This document shows positions 1 through 5,728 of a DNA stretch of 5,732 nucleotides, piece after piece. The DNA comes from Bacteroidales bacterium (GTDB lineage Bacteria; Bacteroidota; Bacteroidia; Bacteroidales; UBA12077). The DNA is taken from assembly GCA_030600865.1 (NCBI GenBank), contig JAUVUS010000185.1, forward strand, positions 1 through 5,732. The letters are read 5' to 3'. The translations under genes and the position numbers were made by a program. The notes under the pieces are model-generated. The model worked only from the letters and a program-made list of their open reading frames with translations. It ran no database searches and was not told the DNA's origin. How positions within the stretch are numbered: position 1 is the stretch's first letter; every line of letters begins with the position of its first letter.

Positions 1-15
1 GGTAGCTCCGCTACC
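1..15. repeat. Perfect 6-bp hairpin at window edge
   Basis: GGTAGC-TCC-GCTACC is a perfect 6-bp stem with a 3-base loop. On the minus strand it directly follows the stop codon of the small reading frame at 15-137, so it could act as a stem of a terminator. The window ends here, so any following T-tract cannot be seen. It may equally be part of a dispersed intergenic repeat. Confidence 0.55.
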
Positions 16-137
16 TACAAGACAGCTAAAGAATAATTTCCTAACCTCCGGTTGTAAATTACTTTATCATCTATTTTCAAATCTCTGCGTTCGCCAAACG
101 GAACTACGTTTACGATCTCATTATAAACAAGCCGCAT
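15..137 (-). CDS. Doubtful 40-residue reading frame, possible gene remnant
   Basis: I do not recognise this protein. Reading from ATG at 137 to TAG at 17-15 gives 40 residues starting MRLVYNEIVNVVPFGERRDL and ending LGNYSLAVL. The composition is protein-like, but no ribosome binding site precedes the ATG. Just upstream on the same strand, in another frame (204 down to 124), lies a 27-residue open stretch containing KWNFEDAEYLNAACL, which stops at TAA 123-121. A one-base shift would join the two into a single C-terminal fragment, so this could be the frameshifted tail of an older gene. The 18-bp segment encoding YNEIVN recurs inverted at the other end of the window and also reads YNEIVN there. 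That suggests a dispersed repeat with coding-like content. Either reading is inference; a true free-standing gene is the least likely. Confidence 0.2.
   Translation of the reverse strand: MRLVYNEIVNVVPFGERRDLKIDDKVIYNRRLGNYSLAVL
108..125 (-). repeat. Left copy of 18-bp inverted repeat
   Basis: GTTTACGATCTCATTATA matches the reverse complement of 5711-5728 at 17 of 18 positions, the first 15 being identical. The two copies lie about 5.6 kb apart in opposite orientation and enclose the whole two-gene unit. The single difference (A versus G) is synonymous if both are read in the YNEIVN frame. Confidence 0.7.
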
Positions 138-357
138 TCAGATATTCAGCATCCTCAAAATTCCATTTTAATTTGAAAAGTAAATAACTCTTTGAAACTT
201 CTTTTCACTTTTTGACACTTATTTCAAGCATGATAAATTAATCACATTCTGATAATTAAATTACATTTAGTTTCAGTAACAGGTTGATACAGTAATTAAG
301 AAAATAGCTTTTGTAAGTATGATAGAAAATTGTTTTAGTTTTTTTGCCGACCCACTT

Positions 358-378
358 TTGTTCGCCGTAGGCGAACAA
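358..378. repeat. 9-bp perfect hairpin
   Basis: TTGTTCGCC-GTA-GGCGAACAA forms a perfect 9-bp stem with a 3-base loop. No T-tract follows on either strand, so it is not a good intrinsic terminator. It lies ten bases upstream of the CCACCACAC leader of the next hairpin element and may be part of the same intergenic repeat. A weaker TTGCC/GGCAA hairpin, likewise followed by AATTT, sits beside the downstream copy (5402-5416). Confidence 0.7.
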
Positions 379-388
379 TTTGGATAAC

Positions 389-435
389 CCACCACACATT
401 TAAACACATCCCGGAAAATCGGGAAGAGTTTAAAT
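389..435 (+). repeat. Two-part hairpin element, left copy
   Basis: Leader CCACCACAC (389-397) is followed by outer arm ATTTAAAC (398-405), internal-loop side ACAT, inner arm CCCG (410-413), loop GAAAAT, inner arm CGGG (420-423), internal-loop side AAGA, and outer arm GTTTAAAT (428-435). The outer stem is 8 perfect base pairs and the inner stem 4. The copy at 5338-5388 has the same leader, internal loop and inner hairpin, but its outer stem has a different sequence that is again fully paired. It is probably a dispersed structured repeat; whether it acts as RNA or DNA is unknown. Confidence 0.75.
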
Positions 436-559
436 TTTACTAATAACAAAATCCTTATTTATAAATTCGTTCCAAGTTTAACTCCTTTAAGTTGTTGATC
501 TCACTACGCTCGGCTCAAGCTTAAGTTCATAATGCATAAACCGTTATTTTTTTTAATTT

Positions 560-590
560 TTGCTCAACCCAAAACTTTTTACTAAATTTA
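560..590 (+). promoter_or_regulatory. Bacteroidota-type promoter for the operon
   Basis: TTG at 560-562 and TAAATTTA at 583-590 fit the Bacteroidota housekeeping pattern (TTG near -33, TAnnTTTG near -7), here with A as the last base. The two boxes are 20 bases apart. A start about 7 bases past the -7 box would leave a leader of roughly 15 bases before the ATG at 612. No Shine-Dalgarno sequence is present in that A-rich leader, which is usual for the phylum. Assigned by pattern only. Confidence 0.55.
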
Positions 591-611
591 GTTTTTATTA
601 AATTTAAACCC

Positions 612-2000
612 ATGCCTAAAAAATTATTAATTATACTTTTCCTGTTTCTCTCCAATCTGTTACTTGCACAAGAATGGAGCGAACCTGTTAATATTTCAAA
701 TATGGAAGGCACCGATTATTATCCTGACATAACTGTTGGACAGGACGGAACTATGCACTGTGTTTGGGTACATTTTTACAATTCTAATCACAGAGAAGTC
801 TATTATTCTTTATCTACTGATGAAGGTGTTAATTGGAGCACACCAATAAGTATATCAAATAATGATACCCTTGCTGTTTCAAGCCCACACATTGTAGCCG
901 ATTCAAAAAACAATTTATATGTAACGTATGAGTACAATTCTTATAGTTCGCCTATTGTAGTTATGCAAATGTATGATGACGAAAACTGGAGTGCAATTGA
1001 TTCGGTTGTGGAAATATATTCGCATAAAAACCGAATATTTATTGATAACAACGATAGGGTTTATGTTTTTTGGCAAACAAATCCGAATATTTATTATCGA
1101 TATTTTGAAAATGATAGCTGGAGCGAAATTTTTTGTCCTTATAATGAAGAAAATTTAAATATAGTTATTGCGGGAGCAATGGACTCTGAAAATAATCTTC
1201 ATTTAACTGGTTATTACTATTCTTATGTAAGTTATTTTAAATACGATAAAAGTACCGAACAGATGGTGCCTCCATTAATCTTAACTTACGACGATGCTTA
1301 TGAGGGACTAGATATTACAGTAGACAATAATAATAATCCTCATACTGTTTGGCATGATATCCAGTCATATGACCATGCAACTATTTATAGTCATTATAAT
1401 GGAGTAAGTTGGAGTACGCCCGAATTAATTGCAGAGAATGCTTATGGTCAAAAAATTGCTTACTTTAATGGTAAACCTTACATTATGGATATTGAAGAAG
1501 AACCAAATGATAGTGCAAGTGCTGTTTTATATCAACAAGATGAGTCTGGTAGCTGGTTTGGAAATAAAATTATATCATCAAACGGAATGTATTTGTCAAA
1601 ATTATTTGTTCACCAAAATAAATTATTTGCATTGTTTTATTTGTATTATAATGATTCACAGTTTGATATTTACATAATGAAAACTAAATATGGACTTTCA
1701 GTTGATGAATTTGAAAATACAAAAAGCCTAATAATACTAAACCAGAACTTTCCTAATCCATTTACAAATAATACAAATATTAGCTTTACCATTAACCAAA
1801 CAGGTCATTGTAGCTTAACAATCCATAACATGGAAGGTAAATTAATACAAACCCTTGTTAACAAAAAACAAACATCAGGAACATACAGCATAGAATGGAA
1901 TGGTAGAAATTCTAACGGGGAAAAATTACCTTCCGGAATATACCTTTACCGCCTTAGCTTAGACAATTACCGAATGACTAAATCTCTTATTATAAACTAA
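612..2000 (+). CDS. T9SS-exported beta-propeller (sialidase/BNR-like) protein
   Basis: A 462-residue secreted protein. Residues 1-20 form a Sec signal peptide (MPKK, hydrophobic core, LLLAQ end). Residues 21-360 contain about seven repeats of roughly 46-53 residues, each with a strand of the form D-x-x-N-x-h-h-V-W (near 42, 95, 144, 190, 237, 283 and 333). Most are paired with a W-S-x-P-like turn (EWSEP 21, NWSTP 74, NWSAI 125, SWSEI 169, SWSTP 266). STDEGVNW at 68-75 is a perfect Asp-box (SxDxGxxW). This pattern fits a beta-propeller of the sialidase/BNR superfamily. I see no convincing catalytic arginine triad, so a binding role is more likely than sialidase activity. Residues 375-462 are a type A T9SS sorting domain (LNQNFPNPFTNNTNISFTI, then SGIYLYRL), normally removed on surface export. 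First gene of a two-gene operon; no Shine-Dalgarno sequence. The start is supported by the signal peptide. The ligand is unknown. Confidence 0.88.
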   Translation: MPKKLLIILFLFLSNLLLAQEWSEPVNISNMEGTDYYPDITVGQDGTMHCVWVHFYNSNHREVYYSLSTDEGVNWSTPISISNNDTLAVSSPHIVADSKNNLYVTYEYNSYSSPIVVMQMYDDENWSAIDSVVEIYSHKNRIFIDNNDRVYVFWQTNPNIYYRYFENDSWSEIFCPYNEENLNIVIAGAMDSENNLHLTGYYYSYVSYFKYDKSTEQMVPPLILTYDDAYEGLDITVDNNNNPHTVWHDIQSYDHATIYSHYNGVSWSTPELIAENAYGQKIAYFNGKPYIMDIEEEPNDSASAVLYQQDESGSWFGNKIISSNGMYLSKLFVHQNKLFALFYLYYNDSQFDIYIMKTKYGLSVDEFENTKSLIILNQNFPNPFTNNTNISFTINQTGHCSLTIHNMEGKLIQTLVNKKQTSGTYSIEWNGRNSNGEKLPSGIYLYRLSLDNYRMTKSLIIN

Positions 2001-2007
2001 AAATTAA

Positions 2008-5000
2008 ATGATTATGAAAAAATTATCAATCTTATTTCTCATCCTGTTTTTACTTGTAAATTCGGGTATTGCCCAAAAAAAATATGCCATATTATTTGGT
2101 GGCGAAGATCAAAAAGATCCGGATAACCCGATGTTTGCCTTTAAAAGTGGCCAATCCTTTAATCAACAGGAAGCCGTATGGAACGATACCTATTTAATGT
2201 GGGAGTTGCTAATCAACAAAGGTTTTGATAATGATGATATTATCGTCCTTTATCATACCGGAAATGATTATGTAAGGACACCTGATGGTTCTAATTTAGA
2301 TCAACGTTATGATCCACAACAAGAACATTCTGATTTATTCCCTTTACCAACCGATCACCTTACAAAAATGGCATCCACCAAATCCAACCTGTACAGTGCT
2401 ATTAACACCATTAAAAATAAAGTTAACGAAGAAGATTTTTTGGTACTTTTAACCTATACTCACGGTGGCACGAACAGGTTTCAATGCAATAATTACGATC
2501 CAAATAACTCAAACACATACGTTACAGCCGGCAATCTAAGTAGTTGGCTGTCTAATGTAAACTGCAAAAAACTTATTTTAATGCAGCAATGCAAAAGCGG
2601 CAGTTTTATTGATGAGCTTGAAGGCAACAATACTATTATTATGACAGCTACAAATGATACTTGTGGTGCTTGGGTGGCCGATGAAGTATACCATTATTTC
2701 AATCCGGTTACAGGTGAATTTGATTATAGCATATCTTATGGTGCACAGGATGAGTTTGAACAATATTCGGATACCCATGAACATATTCACAGCGAATGGT
2801 TTATACATGTATATTCGGCACTTACAGGGGCAATGCCCGATGGCAATACAATTTATGAAACTACTTATGGCAATTTCCCTTTATCAGCAGCCGATCAAAA
2901 TAATGATAATTTTATAACTCTTGATGAAGCACATAGAAGGGCTGATGAGTTTGATAGCCAACAAAATATTGTTCCTTGGGGTAGTGGTGGACTTGGAGAT
3001 GATCCCCAACTATCTGACCAGGGTTATTTGGGTAAAACAACTTCGCTTGAGTATCCTACCATGTTAAGCTCCGATGTTAATTTTAGTGCAACTTTACATG
3101 GAAATATTACAGTTTTAAATCATGTACATATTTTGTCCGGACATACTTTAACTTTGGGGCCGAATTCAAAAATTATTAATATAGGGAGTTCAAGCATTAC
3201 AGTTGATGCCGGAGCAAGTTTGGTAATAAACGATAATGTTCAAATTAGTAGTTTAATTTCAAATTCCGGGAATATTAATATCAATGGTAATAATATAAAT
3301 CTTTCATCGATAATAACTATAAAGTCTGGCGGAACAGTTACTTTACAAGCAAATAAAATTTTCAATCTTACCGGCAGTGGTAAAATCACTGTCGAAAGTA
3401 GTGGTAACCTGGTAATTAACAATAATTATACAATTAATGGAACCAATACCGAAAATAAGATAATTATTAATGGTAATGTTCAAATTGGAACTGGTGTTAG
3501 TTTCATAGCTGAAGCATGGAATAAATTTGGAGGCTTGGTTTTAAGTACTAATACAACTGTTAGTTTAAGTAATTGCACATTCGAAAACGCAGATTTAACA
3601 GGCTATGCCAACTCGTTAACTGTAACAGATTGTGAATTTAACAATTCATATGTAGCCTTTACTAAAGGCAATTTAACAGTTCAAAATTCTAATTTTGCAG
3701 GTACACAATTAAGAGCAACTTCTCCTTTGAGCGCATCGGAAGTAATTATTGATAACTGTCAAGTTTCAGATTACAATTATTCAGGCATATATATCAATGG
3801 TTACAATAGTTATACCATTGAAAATTGTAGCATCCAAAATAATGGTTATAATGGTATTTACATTTATAATGCTGGAAGTAACTCTGGAATTATCAAAAAC
3901 AATACCATTACAGGCAATGGTACAAGCAATCATGCCGGTATAAGAATTTATAATAGTTATGCCGATGTTGAGTTAAATTATATTGCCGAAAACAGGTATG
4001 GTATTATGTGTTTAAATGGAAGTAATACCAGCCTAGAAGGTTTCCCGTTTGCCTGTTATCCTGAAGAAACACAGAGGATCGAAAATAATGACATTAACCA
4101 GGTTTATACTAGCTCTTTAAGTTTTCCCGATTTTTTTAAGTATAATTCTCTTTTAAAACAAAATACCAATTATAAAGTATATTATGATGGCACTCCCGCG
4201 TCAGAACTTGATGTAACCTATAATTTTTGGGGCAGAAGAATATATCCACAAACAGATTTATATCCTGATGCTAATAGTTATTATAATTATTCCCCTCCCT
4301 GGTTTTATACTTTACCAAGGATAAGAATGTCGGCTGCCGAAAAACTTTATACCGAAGGTGTTGAAGAAAAAGAGAAAGGAAATTTCGATAATTCACAAAA
4401 GAAATTCCAAAAAGTAGTTGAAAAATATCCTGAGTCATCTTTTGCTATTCATTCTTTAAAAGAACTACTGGCAGTTGAAGAGCTAAATAAAGAAAACTAT
4501 AAAGACCTAAAAGAATACCTGCTTACCGAAAAGAAAATACAACAAAATAAATCGCTTAAAAAGTTAGCACATCGTTTAGCCAACTCTTGTGATATAAAAC
4601 TGAAAAATTACCCGCAAGCTATAGATTGGTTCGAGGAAATTATCGAAAATCCGGAAACACTCGAAGATTCGGTTTTTGCTATAATCGATTTAGCTTACAC
4701 ATATTTTTTAATGGAAAATGAAAAATCTGCTTATACGGGCAAACGTGCCGAATTTAAGTTTGAAACTATTGCAAAATTTGAAGTAAAAAGAGAGGAGTTA
4801 ATTGATCTGTTGTTTGATCAGAAAACAAATAATAGTGTAACAGAAGATACAGAAATTAAGGAACAGGAAAATATTGAAAAGAATTCATTTGAATTAAACA
4901 GTGAAGTTGATTTCAAAATATTCCCCAATCCTTTTAGTTACGAAACCCAAATTCAGTATTCTTTAAATGAGCCATCGCAGGTTTTAATCAGGGTTTTTGA

Positions 5001-5163
5001 TTATTCAGGGAAAGAAATTAAAGTTCTTGTAAATACATACCAGGATAAAGGTAGTTATCAACAAATCTTTAAAGCAGATAATTTAAGCCCGGGTATTTAT
5101 TTTTATTCATTAGAATTAAATGGAAAGCTTGTTAAAACAAATAAAATGGTAATTATTGAATAA
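2008..5163 (+). CDS. T9SS-exported C13 legumain-like cysteine peptidase with beta-helix
   Basis: A 1051-residue multidomain secreted protein. Residues 1-23 are a signal peptide ending GIAQ; ATG 2014 (MKKLSILF) is an equally good start. Residues 24-270 resemble peptidase family C13 (legumain/GPI8, clan CD): KKYAILFGGEDQ as first strand, YTHGGTNR with catalytic His152, LILMQQCKSGSFIDEL with nucleophile Cys195, then TATNDTCGAW. Residues 296-307 (DQNNDNFITLDE) match an EF-hand loop. Residues 354-770 are an Asn/Ile/Ser-rich right-handed beta-helix with repeated NC-x-F/I turns. Residues 773-935 are helical and TPR-like (GNFDNSQKKFQKVVEKYP; NYPQAIDWFEEIIENP), followed by an acidic/Asn linker. Residues 966-1051 are a type A T9SS sorting domain (FKIFPNPFSYETQIQY, then SPGIYFYSLELNG). 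It begins 7 bases after the upstream stop, without a Shine-Dalgarno sequence, and is followed by a strong terminator. Clan membership is well supported; C13 over C14 or C25 rests on the QQCKSGS motif. Cleavage or ligation at Asn/Asp is family-based inference, and the substrate is unknown. Confidence 0.88.
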   Translation: MIMKKLSILFLILFLLVNSGIAQKKYAILFGGEDQKDPDNPMFAFKSGQSFNQQEAVWNDTYLMWELLINKGFDNDDIIVLYHTGNDYVRTPDGSNLDQRYDPQQEHSDLFPLPTDHLTKMASTKSNLYSAINTIKNKVNEEDFLVLLTYTHGGTNRFQCNNYDPNNSNTYVTAGNLSSWLSNVNCKKLILMQQCKSGSFIDELEGNNTIIMTATNDTCGAWVADEVYHYFNPVTGEFDYSISYGAQDEFEQYSDTHEHIHSEWFIHVYSALTGAMPDGNTIYETTYGNFPLSAADQNNDNFITLDEAHRRADEFDSQQNIVPWGSGGLGDDPQLSDQGYLGKTTSLEYPTMLSSDVNFSATLHGNITVLNHVHILSGHTLTLGPNSKIINIGSSSITVDAGASLVINDNVQISSLISNSGNININGNNINLSSIITIKSGGTVTLQANKIFNLTGSGKITVESSGNLVINNNYTINGTNTENKIIINGNVQIGTGVSFIAEAWNKFGGLVLSTNTTVSLSNCTFENADLTGYANSLTVTDCEFNNSYVAFTKGNLTVQNSNFAGTQLRATSPLSASEVIIDNCQVSDYNYSGIYINGYNSYTIENCSIQNNGYNGIYIYNAGSNSGIIKNNTITGNGTSNHAGIRIYNSYADVELNYIAENRYGIMCLNGSNTSLEGFPFACYPEETQRIENNDINQVYTSSLSFPDFFKYNSLLKQNTNYKVYYDGTPASELDVTYNFWGRRIYPQTDLYPDANSYYNYSPPWFYTLPRIRMSAAEKLYTEGVEEKEKGNFDNSQKKFQKVVEKYPESSFAIHSLKELLAVEELNKENYKDLKEYLLTEKKIQQNKSLKKLAHRLANSCDIKLKNYPQAIDWFEEIIENPETLEDSVFAIIDLAYTYFLMENEKSAYTGKRAEFKFETIAKFEVKREELIDLLFDQKTNNSVTEDTEIKEQENIEKNSFELNSEVDFKIFPNPFSYETQIQYSLNEPSQVLIRVFDYSGKEIKVLVNTYQDKGSYQQIFKADNLSPGIYFYSLELNGKLVKTNKMVIIE

Positions 5164-5180
5164 GTTTATGAAGTTATATT

Positions 5181-5213
5181 AAGGGCCCGGACTTTTTATA
5201 CCGGGCTTTTTTT
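5181..5213 (+). terminator. Intrinsic terminator of the operon
   Basis: AAGGGCCCGG (5181-5190), a 10-base loop and CCGGGCTTTT (5201-5210) form a 10-bp stem with a GC-rich hexamer core and two G-U pairs, running into a T-tract to 5212. It starts 17 bases after the stop codon of the peptidase gene. Together with the single promoter upstream, it defines a two-gene transcript. Confidence 0.9.
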
Positions 5214-5250
5214 GTTTGTCAATAAATGAAACAATTCATTGAACAGATCC

Positions 5251-5319
5251 CCGAAAGTTATTTGATACACTTTAAAAAAAGTTTGACTCAGTTCGAAGGT
5301 TATTTGACACTGTTCGATG
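5251..5319 (+). repeat. Degenerate TTTGAC direct repeats
   Basis: Three related units follow one another: GTTATTTGATACACTTT (from 5257), GTTTGACTCAGTTCGAAG (from 5281) and GTTATTTGACACTGTTCG (from 5299). Aligned with a 42-base offset, 5251-5270 and 5293-5312 agree at 15 of 20 positions. Function unknown; they may be decayed repeat copies. Confidence 0.45.
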
Positions 5320-5337
5320 ACAACGAAAATCCTTTAG

Positions 5338-5388
5338 CCATCACACTTACAAGCACATCCCGATGAAAAAATCGGGAAGAGCTTGTAA
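5338..5388 (+). repeat. Two-part hairpin element, right copy
   Basis: Leader CCATCACAC (5338-5346), outer arm TTACAAGC (5347-5354), ACAT, inner arm CCCGAT (5359-5364), loop GAAAAA, inner arm ATCGGG (5371-5376), AAGA, outer arm GCTTGTAA (5381-5388). All 8 outer and 6 inner pairs are Watson-Crick. Relative to the copy at 389-435, four of the eight outer pairs are changed on both arms at once (A-T to T-A, T-A to A-T, T-A to C-G, A-T to G-C), while leader, ACAT/AAGA internal loop and CCCG/CGGG core are kept. Both copies are in the same orientation. Confidence 0.8.
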
Positions 5389-5401
5389 TGCCAACCCTAT
5401 T

Positions 5402-5453
5402 TTGCCTTCCAGGCAATTTAGTAATCCCTCCCAAAAAACTAAAACAATTTTAG
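5402..5453. repeat. Two small hairpins beside the right element
   Basis: TTGCC-TTCCA-GGCAA (5402-5416) and CTAAAA-CAA-TTTTAG (5439-5453) are short perfect stems. They are probably part of the same intergenic repeat as the element just upstream. Individually they are weak. Confidence 0.35.
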
Positions 5454-5563
5454 CACTTCGTAGAAACCCAACTACCAAACTGACAAAGTCAATATTGGCG
5501 GCCAGTTTATAACAGCGGGTCTTAAAGCATGCGGGGTTTAGGTGGTGTTTTAACATTTTTTGT

Positions 5564-5571
5564 TATCTTTA
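5564..5571 (+). promoter_or_regulatory. Promoter-like -7 box, weak
   Basis: TATCTTTA fits TAnnTTTR and lies 20 bases upstream of the ATG of the 44-codon frame at 5592. No clear TTG sits at the expected distance upstream, so this could be chance in AT-rich sequence. Confidence 0.2.
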
Positions 5572-5591
5572 ACTTTCGGTAACGGGTGATA

Positions 5592-5726
5592 ATGAATCAG
5601 GGAGAAAAATCCCGCACAGCTTCAAACCCGCGGACCGTTGTAGTGCCATTCCGCAAAAGCGGAATTTTATCCCTTCGTGCTTTACACTCCCGGTCTAAAA
5701 AAAATGGCACTACAATGAGATCGTAA
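5592..5726 (+). CDS. Doubtful 44-residue reading frame
   Basis: ATG at 5592 to TAA at 5724-5726 encodes 44 residues beginning MNQGEKSRTASNPRTVVVPF and ending KKNGTTMRS. The product would be basic (many Arg/Lys). It has no signal peptide or recognisable domain and is not similar to its neighbours. Most of the frame lies inside the 13-bp-arm palindrome, and its stop falls inside the 18-bp inverted repeat, so the openness may simply reflect the repeat. A promoter-like box stands 20 bases upstream, but no Shine-Dalgarno sequence. I judge it more likely a repeat-carried frame than a gene. Confidence 0.18.
   Translation: MNQGEKSRTASNPRTVVVPFRKSGILSLRALHSRSKKNGTTMRS
5636..5717. repeat. Large palindrome with internal hairpin
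   Basis: TTGTAGTGCCATT (5638-5650) is the exact reverse complement of AATGGCACTACAA (5703-5715). The stem can be extended by a G-U and a C-G pair to 5636/5717. Inside the arms lies TTCCGC-AAAA-GCGGAA (5649-5664), a 6-bp stem that shares its first two bases with the outer arm, so the two folds partly compete. A further short hairpin GGGA-GAAAAA-TCCC sits just upstream (5600-5613). This looks like a structured dispersed repeat; no function can be assigned. Confidence 0.65.
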
Positions 5727-5728
5727 AC
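5711..5728 (+). repeat. Right copy of 18-bp inverted repeat
   Basis: TACAATGAGATCGTAAAC is the reverse complement of 108-125 with one mismatch. Its first bases overlap the right arm of the large palindrome. In the frame TAC-AAT-GAG it reads YNEIVN, as the left copy does on the minus strand, and this frame stays open to the window edge (KKWHYNEIVNQ after a TAA at 5696). A longer homologous repeat may continue outside the window. Confidence 0.65.

Larger units (their letters stand above)
138..611. other. AT-rich region upstream of the operon, no gene
   Basis: About 470 bases without a convincing reading frame. Bases 138-340 are AT-rich with short echoes of TTTGAAACTT and TTTTGACACTT (190-224). 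A TTTGAC-type motif also occurs downstream of the operon. The rest holds the hairpin at 358-378, the two-part hairpin element at 389-435, a short GC-richer patch at 499-515 (CTCACTACGCTCGG) of unknown meaning, and the promoter at 560-590. No tRNA, CRISPR or riboswitch is apparent. Confidence 0.6.

Noticed and set aside
358..378. Intrinsic terminator
   Set aside because: The stem is strong, but neither strand has a T-tract after it.
527..712. Minus-strand open frame overlapping the start of the propeller gene
   Set aside because: It covers the antisense of the promoter and signal-peptide region. Its composition mirrors AT-rich sequence and it has no domain.
2001..2007. Separate promoter for the peptidase gene
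   Set aside because: The gap is only 7 bases, and I see no convincing TTG/TAnnTTTG pair at the end of the upstream gene. Co-transcription explains expression.
3067..4317. Polysaccharide lyase activity of the beta-helix
   Set aside because: The fold resembles pectate-lyase-like helices, but no catalytic motif of a lyase family is recognisable. The repeats look structural or binding.
5251..5319. CRISPR-like repeats
   Set aside because: The units are degenerate, unevenly spaced and few, with no constant repeat and spacer pattern.
5347..5556. Minus-strand open frame of 69 codons (MLKHHLNPACFKTR...)
   Set aside because: It runs through the two-part hairpin element and other small hairpins, has no visible start signal or domain, and its end is encoded by the hairpin arm itself. 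A repeat-derived open frame is the simpler explanation.
5636..5717. Integron attC site
   Set aside because: The length and imperfect palindrome are attC-like, but the ends lack the R'/R'' core (GTTRRRY with RYYYAAC), and no integrase or cassette structure is visible in the window.
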